Of a stretch of DNA of 64,000 bases, positions 17,172 to 27,107 are shown in pieces. The DNA is from Ignavibacteria bacterium. Lineage in GTDB: Bacteria > Bacteroidota > Ignavibacteria > Tepidaquicellales > OLB5. Position numbers and translations under genes: made by a program. The stretch spans positions 1-64,000 of the forward strand of contig JAIOIK010000138.1 of assembly GCA_019912545.1 (NCBI GenBank), in the 5' to 3' direction. The first letter of the stretch is position 1; every line of letters starts with the position of its first letter. Below the pieces are notes generated by a model. The model was not told the origin of the DNA and searched no databases. It was given only the letters and a program-made list of their open reading frames with translations.

Positions 17172-18791
17172 TCAATCCCTCTCGCCAAGCAATTTCACTA
17201 CTTTTTCACAGTTTCCTTCTGCCCTGCTTAAGATCTCTTCGCCTTCTTTCAAAACAGAAGATTTATATTTGTCATCTGTGATCTGCGGCATATTTATTTT
17301 CACATTCTGGAACGCGCCCCAAATTCCTGTTTCAAGTGATTTAGCACCAACTGCCAAATCGCTTGCCGAATTAATATTCCCAATCTTTGCGAGTTCAATC
17401 ATGCTTTCCCAGCAGGCATCTGAGAACTTCATCACGCTAAGTGGAACATTTATAGCCTTCTTCAGTCCTTCCTGCATTTTTTCTTCACGCAATGTTTTTT
17501 CTGCAGTTGTTTCTTTCGGAAGCTTCATTGCCGACATATAATCATTAAATGCATTCGTATCTGCATCTATCATAGGAATAAGTATTTTCATGTTTTCATT
17601 CAGCGGAGCTATAAGCCTTCTCATATCTTTATCAAGATGCTCGAATTTTTTGTTCCCATAGCTCATCCAGCCCATCATTGCTCCAAGTGCAGCACCAAGT
17701 GCTGCGATAAGTGCCGATACACTTCCCCCGCCCGGCGCTGAAGTACGCGTACCGACAAGTTCTACAAAATCACGCACCGTTAATGATGCAAGCGGTTCAG
17801 TATTACTTTCACGGATCATGTATTCAATTATTCTTTTATCGGGATTGAACGGCGAGACAGAATTAAGCCCAAGCCTTTCGACAACAAGTCTTATCTTCTG
17901 TTTTTCATCCAGAATAAACAGATTTTCTTTCTTTATGTAATATTCTGCCGCAAGTAACATTGCTTCAAGCGGTATTAAACCAACAAGTTCACTTCCCGCT
18001 GCCGCAAGATTCATATCCTTAGCATCATTTGTGCACTCTTCAAATACAATATGCGGCGGAGTTATCTTATAATTATCAAGATTTATTGAAACCTGTGCCA
18101 TATTGTATTCATCTACATACCATCCGATTGCTTTTATTGCTTTCAGTCTGCCCGGTTCTTTAGGTCCCCTGCCCTGCTCGCGAATGTTTAAAGCAATTTT
18201 ATGAGCTTGCTCTTTTGTTCCGAGGATGTTTACATTGTATGCAATCAAGAAGAACCTTGCACCGGTGACTGTAGCACCGGATTTAGCGTTGAATTCCTGC
18301 GGACCGAAATCAGGTTTCCATTCTTTCTTTGATATTTTATCTTTTATCCCTTCATACTCGCCCGCACGTATTTGGCTAAGTGACTTACGGTTGGGATTAT
18401 TGGATGCTTCTTCGTAAAGATAAACCGGAACTCCAAGCTCTTCACCCACGCGCTTGCCAAACTGCTTTGAACATTCCACACAATCTTCTGTTGTAACACC
18501 CGCAACCGGCACAAAAGGCACAACATCAACAGCTCCCATTCTTGGATGAGCACCGGAGTGCTTCGACATATCTATCAATTCATAAGCAGTCTTCGCGAAT
18601 TGAAAAGCGGCTTCCACAACTGAATCCGGGTCGCCTACAAAGGTAAATACAGTACGGTTTGTGGATTTACCCGGGTCAACATCGAGCAAAGTTACTCCAT
18701 CAACTGCCCGTACCGCATCGCTGCATGCGTTGATTATCTTCTCATCTCTTCCCTCAGAGATATTGGGCACACATTCTATGATTTTTCGCAT
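17172..18791 (-). CDS. ftcD: bifunctional glutamate formimidoyltransferase / formimidoyl-THF cyclodeaminase
   Basis: Final steps of the formiminoglutamate branch of histidine degradation: transfer of the formimino group to tetrahydrofolate, then deamination to methenyl-THF. At 539 residues it matches the fused mammalian enzyme (541). The transferase domain (about 1-325) has CVPNISEG at the start and KHSGAHPRMGAVD with His82, the same number as the catalytic His of the pig enzyme. The cyclodeaminase domain (about 335-539) has SAPGGGSVSALIAALGAAL and DADTNAFNDYM with a candidate catalytic Asp. It shares strand and pathway with hutI upstream but has its own -7 box, and a terminator lies between them. 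Confidence 0.93.
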   Translation of the reverse strand: MRKIIECVPNISEGRDEKIINACSDAVRAVDGVTLLDVDPGKSTNRTVFTFVGDPDSVVEAAFQFAKTAYELIDMSKHSGAHPRMGAVDVVPFVPVAGVTTEDCVECSKQFGKRVGEELGVPVYLYEEASNNPNRKSLSQIRAGEYEGIKDKISKKEWKPDFGPQEFNAKSGATVTGARFFLIAYNVNILGTKEQAHKIALNIREQGRGPKEPGRLKAIKAIGWYVDEYNMAQVSINLDNYKITPPHIVFEECTNDAKDMNLAAAGSELVGLIPLEAMLLAAEYYIKKENLFILDEKQKIRLVVERLGLNSVSPFNPDKRIIEYMIRESNTEPLASLTVRDFVELVGTRTSAPGGGSVSALIAALGAALGAMMGWMSYGNKKFEHLDKDMRRLIAPLNENMKILIPMIDADTNAFNDYMSAMKLPKETTAEKTLREEKMQEGLKKAINVPLSVMKFSDACWESMIELAKIGNINSASDLAVGAKSLETGIWGAFQNVKINMPQITDDKYKSSVLKEGEEILSRAEGNCEKVVKLLGERD

Positions 18792-18820
18792 AAGTTTAGA
18801 ATATTTTTGAATATATCTTA

Positions 18821-18828
18821 CAAAGTTA
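18821..18828 (-). promoter_or_regulatory. Bacteroidota-type -7 box for ftcD
   Basis: Minus strand reads TAACTTTG (TAnnTTTG), 29 nt before the ftcD ATG. Confidence 0.45.
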
Positions 18829-18918
18829 GCATTTTAAAATGAATGTTTAAATGTAAGATTTTTTCAGGAATTCAGGGCAGATTCAAATCACAATGACTCT
18901 TTACTCCAGCAACAGGGA

Positions 18919-18954
18919 TAAAAAAAGATACCCTGCTATTACTAACAAGGTATC
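18919..18954 (-). terminator. rho-independent terminator downstream of hutI
   Basis: On the minus strand GATACC pairs with GGTATC (two more pairs after a mismatch) around a loop and is followed by seven T. It lies about 280 nt after the hutI stop. The rest of the gap 18829-19236 is AT-rich and shows no gene or other structure. Confidence 0.6.
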
Positions 18955-19236
18955 GGGAGAAAAAATGAAAATTTTATAATTTCATTTTACTTTTTCAGCC
19001 AATTTGGTTGGGCAGAAAACTCTATTAAAGCTATTTACTTTATTGTCAAATTACTCATGTTCACTAATTTACACAACTAAGTTAACTTTACTTACAATAT
19101 ATGTAAATAACGTGATTAGGTGAGATTCAAATTAAATTGTTATGAAAATGAGAATTTTTATGAACTCTGGGTTGTTTTTTGGCAAATAACTCAACTTTTA
19201 TGACAGTAAATGAACGCCAATTTGTTAAAATTACAT

Positions 19237-20481
19237 TCAAAAAGGGTTGTTATGAATAACTTCGCCTCGTTTTATGACATATTCAAGCTGGCTAACTCCA
19301 AAATGATACAGAATATCTTTATAGTTAGGGGTATCAAAGATCAGTACATCGCCTTGCTTGCCTGTTTCAATACTGCCAATATTGTGCGAAACTCCAAGCG
19401 CCGCCGCAGCATTTATTGTTACTGCATTAATTGTCTCTTCAACATTCATTTTCAATAATTGTACTGCCATACTCATAACAAGCTGGATATTCTCGCTCAT
19501 TGCGCTGCCTGGATTAAAATCAGTTGCGATCGCAACCGGGATCTTATTTTCAATCAGCTTTCTTGCCGGAGCGTAAGGAATATCCAGGAAGTAAGAAACA
19601 GATGGCAGCAGGCATGCAATAGTATCATTACCTTTCATTGCATTAATATCTTTTGATGTCATGACCTCAAGATGATCTACTGAAATTGCACCGCAACTGA
19701 GTGCTGCCTGCACGCCCCCGATTGAATAAAACTGGTTAGTATGTAATTTAGGGATAAGGCTAAACTTCATTCCCTGCCGGAATATTTTTTCTGTCTGTGC
19801 CGGAGAAAAATAATCCTTCTCGCAAAATGCATCTATAAATGTTGCAAGATTTTTTTTGGCTATCATTGGTATCATTTCATATAATATCTCATCAATATAC
19901 TCATCTTTGGTTTTATCTTTTGGGAATGCATGTGCGCCAAGAAAAGTAGAATAAACATCAACAGGCATTATATGATTAAGTTTACTTATAACTTCAAGCA
20001 TCTTGATCTCTGTGGCGGTATCAAGTCCATAGCCTGACTTGGCTTCGATTGTTGTAACTCCGAAACCGATGGATGAATCCACTCGTTTTTCAGCAAGCCT
20101 TAGAAGTTCATTCCTGGAAGCCTTTCTAACTGCTTCTACAGTGCTGAGTATCCCACCGCCTTTTTTTGCAATTCGTTCATATGAACTCCCTTTTATCCGC
20201 ATTGAATACTCATCTGCCCTATCGCCTGCAAACACCAAATGCGTATGGGAATCAATAAATCCCGGAAGAACAGTTTTATTCTTTGCATTTATCTTCAAAA
20301 TATGTTTTTTTTTGAGCACAACAGGCAGTTTCTTGCCGATCCACTTTATTCTTCCGTTTTCTATATATACCGAAGAATTAATAAGCAGCCCGATCTCTGA
20401 CTGATGTTCTCCGGCTTTGAATTTCCTGCCGCGTGTATGGCAGGTCACAACCTGGCTTGCATTTTCTATAAGTATATTCAT
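19237..20481 (-). CDS. hutI: imidazolonepropionase
   Basis: Hydrolyses imidazolone-5-propionate to formiminoglutamate in histidine degradation, supplying the substrate of FtcD next door. From ATG 20481 (MNILIENASQVV) it has 414 residues, the family norm. An in-frame start at 20529 adds a non-conserved stretch and lies upstream of the promoter box. Amidohydrolase features: the metal-binding HxH in DSHTHLVFAG (about 79-81), EAKSGYGLD, HTNQFYSIGG and TDFNPGSAMSENI. A TATATTTG -7 box ends only 4 nt before this ATG, so the transcript may be leaderless. hutH and hutU are not in the window. Confidence 0.93.
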   Translation of the reverse strand: MNILIENASQVVTCHTRGRKFKAGEHQSEIGLLINSSVYIENGRIKWIGKKLPVVLKKKHILKINAKNKTVLPGFIDSHTHLVFAGDRADEYSMRIKGSSYERIAKKGGGILSTVEAVRKASRNELLRLAEKRVDSSIGFGVTTIEAKSGYGLDTATEIKMLEVISKLNHIMPVDVYSTFLGAHAFPKDKTKDEYIDEILYEMIPMIAKKNLATFIDAFCEKDYFSPAQTEKIFRQGMKFSLIPKLHTNQFYSIGGVQAALSCGAISVDHLEVMTSKDINAMKGNDTIACLLPSVSYFLDIPYAPARKLIENKIPVAIATDFNPGSAMSENIQLVMSMAVQLLKMNVEETINAVTINAAAALGVSHNIGSIETGKQGDVLIFDTPNYKDILYHFGVSQLEYVIKRGEVIHNNPF

Positions 20482-20485
20482 ATCA

Positions 20486-20493
20486 CAAATATA
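20486..20493 (-). promoter_or_regulatory. -7 box abutting the hutI start
   Basis: Minus strand reads TATATTTG, then 4 nt, then the hutI ATG. With the usual distance from this box to the transcription start, the mRNA would begin at or next to the start codon. Confidence 0.45.
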
Positions 20494-20590
20494 GTTTAAG
20501 AAAGATTTAAATAATAAACTCATTTGCATACTTAATATTAACAGCTAATTATTATGTTTAAATGATTAATTACTATTGTTATATTTCAAT

Positions 20591-23500
20591 ATGGATAAGA
20601 CCAGGCTCCGGCAGGTAATACAAACCCGGATTGCACCCCCGAAAGCCCCAAAAAATATTATCGCCCGAAGCGGTATTGAAGAGCTATTGTCTTCTTCAGA
20701 AGGGAAGAAATTATTGCTTGTAACTGCCCCGGCAGGTTATGGCAAGACTACAATTGTAAATGACTATATACATCATTCCGGAAAAACCTCAGCATGGGTG
20801 CATATTTCCCCTGATATCAAGAATGTCTTTGACCTGATAGTTTATTTGATCAGCTCATTAAACAGAATAAATGCACAATTCGGAAGCAGCATACTTGAAA
20901 CTTTATCATTAATAGAAAATGATAACGAAAAGATAAATGATATGAGTGCCGCGTTAAGAGAAATAGCCGGCTTAATTATTAATGAGTTACTTAAACATTT
21001 TGACCGAGAGGTCCTGATCGTTCTGGACGATCTTCAAGAACTGCGAGATGAAGAAAATGTGACTGAATTCTTAAACATGCTAGTTAGGGAATTACCAGAT
21101 AATTTAATGGTTGTGATAATATCAAGGCAACTTCCGAAATTGAATCTTTCACACTTCAGGGCTAAGCGTCAGCTTATAGAGATCTCCCAAAAGGAACTTG
21201 CCTTGACAAAAGATGAGATCACTTCCTTAGCTTCGGGGGTATATTCAAAAATAATATCTGATCAAATGCTTGATTACCTTGAATCTTCAGTAGGCGGATG
21301 GATAACCGGCATTCATATGGTGCTGCAGGCAACAGAAAATGGTGGAGAAGACAAGAATGAATGTTTGAGATCGATCCCTGCAAATCTGTTTGATTACTTT
21401 GCAGAAGAGATCTTCGGAAAGCTGGATTTTGAAGTACAGGACTTCCTTTTAAAGACATCACATTTAAGAAATTTTGATTCTGAGCTTTGTGGATATGTTC
21501 TGCAAATAGATAACAGTGCGGAGCTGCTTGATTACTTACTTGGAAAAAATATTTTTCTGGAATCCCGTCAATTTGTTTCTGAAGAAGGGAACAGTATCAC
21601 CAGTTATGATTATATACAGCTCTTCAGAACGTTCTTACTTGCAAAATCAAAGGAGTTTCTGCCGGAAGTTACCCGGCAGGATCTTAACTACAACACAAGC
21701 CTCTATTATACCTCTAAATCGAATTTAGAAAAAGCACTTGACCATTCCATTTTATCGGGCAATCAAAAGCATTCTGAAGATCTGATCCTGGAAATTTTTG
21801 ATGAATACTTTCTGAACGGCAGGTTTGAAAAACTTTGGGAATGGGTTGATTCACTGGATGAAAGTACACTAAACCGTGAAAAGGAAATATTGTATTTCAA
21901 GGGAATACTTCACAAATTTTACCATGGCGATCTGGATAAATCTATTGAATATACAAACAGGGCTATAGAACTATCCGTGAAAGAAAAAGATGAGGATTTT
22001 ACTATTATAGCAATGATCTCGCACGTGGGAAATTTACAGAATCAGGGCAAATCATCCGAGGCGCTTGAAGAGTTATTGAGGCTTGAAAAGAAAAAGACAA
22101 CGGAGTTAAGCAAAGCAAGGATATTCTATTACTTCGGTAATGTTTACTTCCAGAATAATGAAATTGAATCCTCGCTGAATTATGCAAACAAAGCGCTAGA
22201 GCTGTGCAGAAATCTTGAAAATGACCAAATTTCGGAAGATGTTTATAATTTGCTTGGTAACTTAAATATAATCCGCGGTGAGTTTGTACATTCTATCCAT
22301 TATTACGAATTGACATTGAGTATGACCAAGAGCCTTCAAAGAAAACTTGTTGTCCAGGGCAACCTCGGGATATTATACTCCCGCTCGGGGAAATTCCAGG
22401 CTGCAAGAGAGTACTATAATGAAACCTTGAAGCTTTTCCGCTATTTCACCTCACCAATCTTTGAGTTGCTTGTTAAAATGACTGAATATACTTTGATATT
22501 TGAAACCGGAGACTATATACCTGCATTTTCACTTGCAGAAGAGATCAACAAAATGTCATTAAAACTTAAGAACAATCAGTACATATATTTGAGCTACCAG
22601 TTTATGGGAGAGTGCAGTTTTTACATCGGCAAAAATGAAAGTGCAGGGAACTATTTCGATCTTGCAGAAAAATACATGAACACATCTACAGAATCAGACA
22701 GCATCCTAGTAACTCTGTTAAAAACTATAAACGCACTAAATACAGCGCCTGCTGCAGAAACTGAAAAAAAGCTGAGCAGGGTAAACAAGTTCCTCTCAAC
22801 AATCGACTCCAGTTATGACAAGACAGTTGCAGGATTCTACACAGCCAAATTCTATTTCAACTGTGGTAATCCCGGTACATGTATTGAGTATCTTGAAAAA
22901 GTATTCTCAGTATCAAAAGAAAAAGGGTATTTTTCATTTCTGCTTCGAGAATTTTTGAGATCAAACAGCATTTTCAATATTTCAAAAAACAAGTTTAAGG
23001 AAATAATCAATGATTGCCTGATTTTAATTCGTGAGATTACTGAGCTGGAGTGGATAAGCATTGGTTACAGAGATCAGCTGCTTGAACTGCTCGACAGGCA
23101 ATATGTGCTGAAACTTTTCGCATTTGGGGGACTTAGATTTATATTGAAAGGAGAGGAGATCCCTGAAAAGAAATGGATAAGAAAAAACAGGAAACTGCTT
23201 TTATGTTATCTCATGCTATCGCATAACAGAACAATTTCAAAAGATAAAATAATTGATGTGTTTTACGGAGATACGCCGGTTGAAAGTACTGATAATACTT
23301 TTCACCAGGCTGTCTCTAATCTAAGAACTGCTCTTAAGCCCAAGCCAGAAGATAAGGTAAGTGATGATGAACACGACAGCCCTGAGCTGATCGTTTACCA
23401 GGACAAGACTCTTAGACTTAACAACGCTTATGATTATTATTCTGACCTTGAAGATTTTGATAATTCTATCTTAAAAGCAGGCTCAGATCAAGACATATTG

Positions 23501-23875
23501 CTTCGTATTGATCACCTTATCAAAGCGGCAAATTTGTATGCCGGCGATGTACTTGAAGGATATTATGAGCCGTGGTGCGAAGATCTGCGCGAAGAATACA
23601 AGAACAAATTCATTAAGAATTCTGAGATCCTGCTTGGGCTGCTTGCAACACAGAACAGAACGGAAGAGCTGATCACTTATGCAGAAAAACTGGTTAATGC
23701 TGACTTGATAAATTTTGTATCATATAGAGAACTAATTAAGGCGCACATAAAACTTGGTAAAGTAAATCTGGCAAAAAACAAACTTGATAGATTTATATCA
23801 AATTATGAGGAAGAAATGAGCGAGAAACCTCCTAAAAAGATACTAAATGAACTCAATGGACTTTTTGTGCAATAA
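20591..23875 (+). CDS. giant MalT-like ATPase / TPR / SARP-type transcriptional regulator
   Basis: 1094 residues from ATG 20591; an earlier TTG at 20576 is less likely. Domain order: a P-loop NTPase like MalT/LAL regulators (Walker A APAGYGKTT at about 45-53, Walker B LIVLDDLQE near 143), a long TPR-like helical region (about 370-800), then a C-terminal OmpR-type winged helix (about 835-930; FAFGGLRFILKGEEI, RKLLLCYLMLSH) joined to a bacterial transcriptional activator domain (about 950-1090; AANLYAGDVLEGYYEPWCE). This is the SARP/BTAD C-terminus, whereas MalT itself ends in a LuxR helix-turn-helix. It likely senses a ligand or partner protein through the TPRs and activates transcription with ATP control. 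The lipoprotein downstream is a possible target. Confidence 0.82.
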   Translation: MDKTRLRQVIQTRIAPPKAPKNIIARSGIEELLSSSEGKKLLLVTAPAGYGKTTIVNDYIHHSGKTSAWVHISPDIKNVFDLIVYLISSLNRINAQFGSSILETLSLIENDNEKINDMSAALREIAGLIINELLKHFDREVLIVLDDLQELRDEENVTEFLNMLVRELPDNLMVVIISRQLPKLNLSHFRAKRQLIEISQKELALTKDEITSLASGVYSKIISDQMLDYLESSVGGWITGIHMVLQATENGGEDKNECLRSIPANLFDYFAEEIFGKLDFEVQDFLLKTSHLRNFDSELCGYVLQIDNSAELLDYLLGKNIFLESRQFVSEEGNSITSYDYIQLFRTFLLAKSKEFLPEVTRQDLNYNTSLYYTSKSNLEKALDHSILSGNQKHSEDLILEIFDEYFLNGRFEKLWEWVDSLDESTLNREKEILYFKGILHKFYHGDLDKSIEYTNRAIELSVKEKDEDFTIIAMISHVGNLQNQGKSSEALEELLRLEKKKTTELSKARIFYYFGNVYFQNNEIESSLNYANKALELCRNLENDQISEDVYNLLGNLNIIRGEFVHSIHYYELTLSMTKSLQRKLVVQGNLGILYSRSGKFQAAREYYNETLKLFRYFTSPIFELLVKMTEYTLIFETGDYIPAFSLAEEINKMSLKLKNNQYIYLSYQFMGECSFYIGKNESAGNYFDLAEKYMNTSTESDSILVTLLKTINALNTAPAAETEKKLSRVNKFLSTIDSSYDKTVAGFYTAKFYFNCGNPGTCIEYLEKVFSVSKEKGYFSFLLREFLRSNSIFNISKNKFKEIINDCLILIREITELEWISIGYRDQLLELLDRQYVLKLFAFGGLRFILKGEEIPEKKWIRKNRKLLLCYLMLSHNRTISKDKIIDVFYGDTPVESTDNTFHQAVSNLRTALKPKPEDKVSDDEHDSPELIVYQDKTLRLNNAYDYYSDLEDFDNSILKAGSDQDILLRIDHLIKAANLYAGDVLEGYYEPWCEDLREEYKNKFIKNSEILLGLLATQNRTEELITYAEKLVNADLINFVSYRELIKAHIKLGKVNLAKNKLDRFISNYEEEMSEKPPKKILNELNGLFVQ

Positions 23876-24087
23876 TCTGCTATTTTTCAAATAAAGATGC
23901 TTAAACTACAATAGACTGTAATATCCCTTCTTATTTTAACCACAAAAATTGCTTAAATATTCAGTTTTCTGACTTTTTCATCACTGATAAGATTTCCGAT
24001 AAGGTATCGGTAAGTTTCAGGAATATCTTTGTAGCAAGTTAAACAATTAATCAATAAAACAATCAACTAAACAAAGAAAGAAAAAAA

Positions 24088-24606
24088 ATGAAAAACTCAA
24101 AAATGTTCCTGAAATCAGCTTTGTTCACAATTTTATTTGCACTTGCAGCAATATTTTCGGCTTGCAGCGAAAACAACCCGCTTGGCACATCAGTAGATGA
24201 GATCAGTCCCGTTGGCAGTTTGCCGCCTGCAACTATCACAATTGAACCATTCTGGATAGGAAATGTATTGAACTTCAGGCTGAGAAACAACTCTCAGGAT
24301 ACAATAGTAAACGATTTTCACGTTCAGTTTAACAGGCCTTTAAAAATTACCGGGTGGATGACAGCTACGGGATGGCAGATAGACCCAACTACGACTGATA
24401 CTGCCAACGGTAAAATTGGTGTGAAAAAAGGTCCGCAGGGTCAGCCAATCCTTCCCATGGGCGGAGTTGGAATTCCTCTTGGTGTTCAGATTGTTCAAAG
24501 AGCAGGTGATAAAAATGATCCAAGGCAGTGGTGGGACTACACATGGCAGGCAACAAGAGACGGAATAGTTGTAAAAGAAGGCAAAGATGTTTTTCCTCCA
24601 AGATAG
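24088..24606 (+). CDS. lipoprotein of unknown function
   Basis: 172 residues with a type II signal peptide: hydrophobic stretch FLKSALFTILFALAAIFSAC with Cys at the lipobox (FSAC, about residue 26) followed by Ser-Glu. The mature part is beta-rich (IEPFWIGNVLNFRLRNNSQD, FHVQFNRPLKITGW) and could be a small immunoglobulin-like or cellulose-binding-like sandwich. No family is recognised. It has a strong terminator and lies about 210 nt after the SARP-type regulator on the same strand. Confidence 0.7.
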   Translation: MKNSKMFLKSALFTILFALAAIFSACSENNPLGTSVDEISPVGSLPPATITIEPFWIGNVLNFRLRNNSQDTIVNDFHVQFNRPLKITGWMTATGWQIDPTTTDTANGKIGVKKGPQGQPILPMGGVGIPLGVQIVQRAGDKNDPRQWWDYTWQATRDGIVVKEGKDVFPPR

Positions 24607-24625
24607 ATAAACTCCATTCACAAAC

Positions 24626-24661
24626 AAAACCGTCTGCCGGATCATCAGCAGACGGTTTTTA
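24626..24661 (+). terminator. rho-independent terminator
   Basis: 12-bp stem AAAACCGTCTGC / GCAGACGGTTTT with a 10-nt loop, running into a T tract. It ends the lipoprotein transcript. Confidence 0.9.
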
Positions 24662-24717
24662 TATTTTAACCTTTCATCAAGTAAATCCGCTAATTTACCA
24701 TCAGCCCCGCTCCTCGA

Positions 24718-24782
24718 GTCAACGATTCGATGGAGTCGTCGACAAGCGGGATTTAAGATAAAGTAACTACCGTTACTTTATC
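24718..24782 (-). repeat. 3' element of a T9SS gene, copy A, with perfect hairpin containing the stop codon
   Basis: Bases 24757-24782 form a perfect 11-bp inverted repeat (GATAAAGTAAC / GTTACTTTATC) with a 4-nt loop. The TAA of the subtilase gene lies inside the stem. The preceding part (GTCAACGATTCGATGGAGTC) aligns with copy B at 33136-33196, which lies in the same place behind another T9SS gene. Confidence 0.7.
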
Positions 24783-26935
24783 ATCAGCATCTTTTTGGTT
24801 TCAACAAAATCACTTGTTTCAAGCCTGTAGAAATATATTCCGGAAGAAAGTGATACTCCTTGAAAAATAATTTCATATTTGCCGGCTTTTAAATCTTCAT
24901 CAACCAGAGTTTCAACTACTCTGCCAAGAACATCGTACACATAGAGCTTTGCACTTGTCTGTTTAGCAATATCAAACCTGATTTTTGTCACCGGGTTAAA
25001 CGGATTGGGGTAGTTATTGAACAACCTGAAGCTTGATGGAATTTCAGATGAGATGGGCTCAACAGCAAGCAGCCCTACTGTATATTGAAACAAATTTGAA
25101 GGGGCATTTACACCCGGCGGATTAATGCCGGTTCCGCCTGCAGGCAGGGTTGACATTTTTGGAACAGGAAGAGCAATATCCTGCGCGGCAAAATAATACT
25201 GTACATATGTGTTATTTGCACTTCCCGGAATACTGAATGAAAATGTATCAACGCTTAAACCCGAGTTAGTAACCGAAGCGTAAGCTGACCATGTCGCTCC
25301 TGCATTTGTGCTTTTTCTGTAATAAAGCAGCGGCGCCTGGTTTAGCCAATTCCTTATGATACCGTTATCTGTGATCTTAGCTTTCATAATAACTGTGCTG
25401 TTGCTTGCAGTGTTTGTAAATGGCTGGTTATGTAAAATTACCGGCGGCGTGTTATCAAGTTTTCTGGCGGAATCAACCGAAAGACTGGCGTCAATTATTC
25501 CCCATCCATAATAATTATCGGGTGTGTTTGTTCTGCTTGCAAATTTTCTGAGTATTCCCCTAACCTGGATTGGGGTAAGATCTTTATTAGCGGAAAGCAT
25601 CAGTGCACAAACTCCGGATGCCAGCGGACATGAAAACGATGTTCCATTCCCGTTATAGTATGAATTACCTGTTGTACCCGCAACCCTGTTATTACTTCCC
25701 ATTGCCATAATGTCAGGCTTTATTCGTGCGGGGACATCTGTTGTGGGACCAACTGAACTGAAACTTGATCTTGTACCTGTAGAAGTAACCGCACCAATTG
25801 TTAAGACGCTATCGCCGTCTGCGGGTCCGCCAAGAGTGTTTTGCGGGCCCGAACCATTATTTCCTGCAGAGTTACTTACAACAATTCCTTTATTAACTGC
25901 CAAGTCAGCAGCAATAGTTATAGGCATTGTGTTGCCGTTCATATCCTGCCAAGTGTAGCTTGAATATGGCGGATCAAAATCAATATATCCAAGAGAGCTT
26001 GTAATTACATCAGCTCCAAGAGAATCTGCCCAGTGTGCTGCTGCTATCCAGTTATCCATTTCTACAGGAGTTTCAGTCGGATCAACTTCTGTTCTTGCAA
26101 GAATAAAATCCGACATAAATGCCGGTCCAATCAACTGCCCCGGTTTATAACCGCCTACAAGCGAAAGTGTTGCCGTTCCGTGTGAGTGCCCTGTTAAGGT
26201 AGTTGAATGAGTCTGGAAATCATATCTTGATTTGATCTTCATAGGAAAGGTTGTGAAGATCTCATGTGTCAGGTTCGAAAATCCTGCATCGAAGCTGGCG
26301 ATAAGCACTCCCTGCCCGTATATCCCCTGGTTATGAACCATGTTAACTTTGATCTGGGTTATTTGAGTTAATGCGCTTTGAGTACCGTAGTTTAAAGTAT
26401 CAGCAAGCGGGTCATCTGTGTTATTGCCGTAATTCGGATCTGAATTCGTAAATACAGGGCTGTTATCAGATGAATATTCAACATTTTCTTTCTTTATTTT
26501 GAATCTTTCAACAAGCTCTATTTTAGATACAAAATCAAAATGAGAAAGTGTACTTATCTGTTCACGGTTCACTTCAACACTCATAGAGTTAAGCCATTTT
26601 GCGCCATGCCTTACTTTCAGAACATTTCCGGCAACAGCGTTTACATAATTCGTGTAAAGAGGGATATCGGTATAATCAACAAGTTCACCGGAAGGCTTTA
26701 CTTTTAACCTTCTTAAAAGAGAGCGCTGGGAAACAATTTGCAGCGGGTTGTTCAGCTCTGCCATAGCATTAGGGCCTTTATCTTTAAAATATACCCAAAC
26801 TACAAAACGACTTTCACCGGGACTGCTCATGACTCTCTCAAGCATAGTACCGATCTTACTCTCTGTTGATTTGAATGACAAAAACGATAAAGAAAGAAAT
26901 GCGAAAATTATAAAAAACGAATAATACTTCTTCAT
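24773..26935 (-). CDS. subtilisin-like serine peptidase (S8) with T9SS sorting domain
   Basis: 720 residues. Signal peptide (1-25, MKKYYSFFIIFAFLSLSFLS), an N-terminal prodomain-like region (about 40-130), and an S8 catalytic domain with Asp in ASFDAGF, His in HSHGTATL and Ser in GTSFSCPLASG, in the canonical order. A beta-sandwich region follows, then the T9SS type A domain (NNYPNPFNPVTKIRFDI, GIYFYRLETSDF, TKKMLMIK). It is predicted to be exported and processed at the cell surface, and to degrade external protein. Its stop codon lies in a hairpin shared with another T9SS gene. It is convergent with the lipoprotein gene. Confidence 0.9.
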   Translation of the reverse strand: MKKYYSFFIIFAFLSLSFLSFKSTESKIGTMLERVMSSPGESRFVVWVYFKDKGPNAMAELNNPLQIVSQRSLLRRLKVKPSGELVDYTDIPLYTNYVNAVAGNVLKVRHGAKWLNSMSVEVNREQISTLSHFDFVSKIELVERFKIKKENVEYSSDNSPVFTNSDPNYGNNTDDPLADTLNYGTQSALTQITQIKVNMVHNQGIYGQGVLIASFDAGFSNLTHEIFTTFPMKIKSRYDFQTHSTTLTGHSHGTATLSLVGGYKPGQLIGPAFMSDFILARTEVDPTETPVEMDNWIAAAHWADSLGADVITSSLGYIDFDPPYSSYTWQDMNGNTMPITIAADLAVNKGIVVSNSAGNNGSGPQNTLGGPADGDSVLTIGAVTSTGTRSSFSSVGPTTDVPARIKPDIMAMGSNNRVAGTTGNSYYNGNGTSFSCPLASGVCALMLSANKDLTPIQVRGILRKFASRTNTPDNYYGWGIIDASLSVDSARKLDNTPPVILHNQPFTNTASNSTVIMKAKITDNGIIRNWLNQAPLLYYRKSTNAGATWSAYASVTNSGLSVDTFSFSIPGSANNTYVQYYFAAQDIALPVPKMSTLPAGGTGINPPGVNAPSNLFQYTVGLLAVEPISSEIPSSFRLFNNYPNPFNPVTKIRFDIAKQTSAKLYVYDVLGRVVETLVDEDLKAGKYEIIFQGVSLSSGIYFYRLETSDFVETKKMLMIK

Positions 26936-27085
26936 AATAAAAATATCAGTTTAAAGTTAAGATTCTACCGTAACTTATTTATATAAATAACAATAAAAAA
27001 GAGAATTACATTCCAAAAATTAATGAGAAAAGGTTAGATTAAAGACGTTATGTAATTGTCAATGTGATGTCTTTTATTCATGTTG

Positions 27086-27107
27086 TGTCAGGTCCTCAGA
27101 CCTGACA
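27086..27107. repeat. perfect 9-bp hairpin
   Basis: TGTCAGGTC-CTCA-GACCTGACA, a perfect palindrome 165 nt upstream of the subtilase start. No T tract follows on either side, so it is a repeat unit rather than a terminator. Confidence 0.6.
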
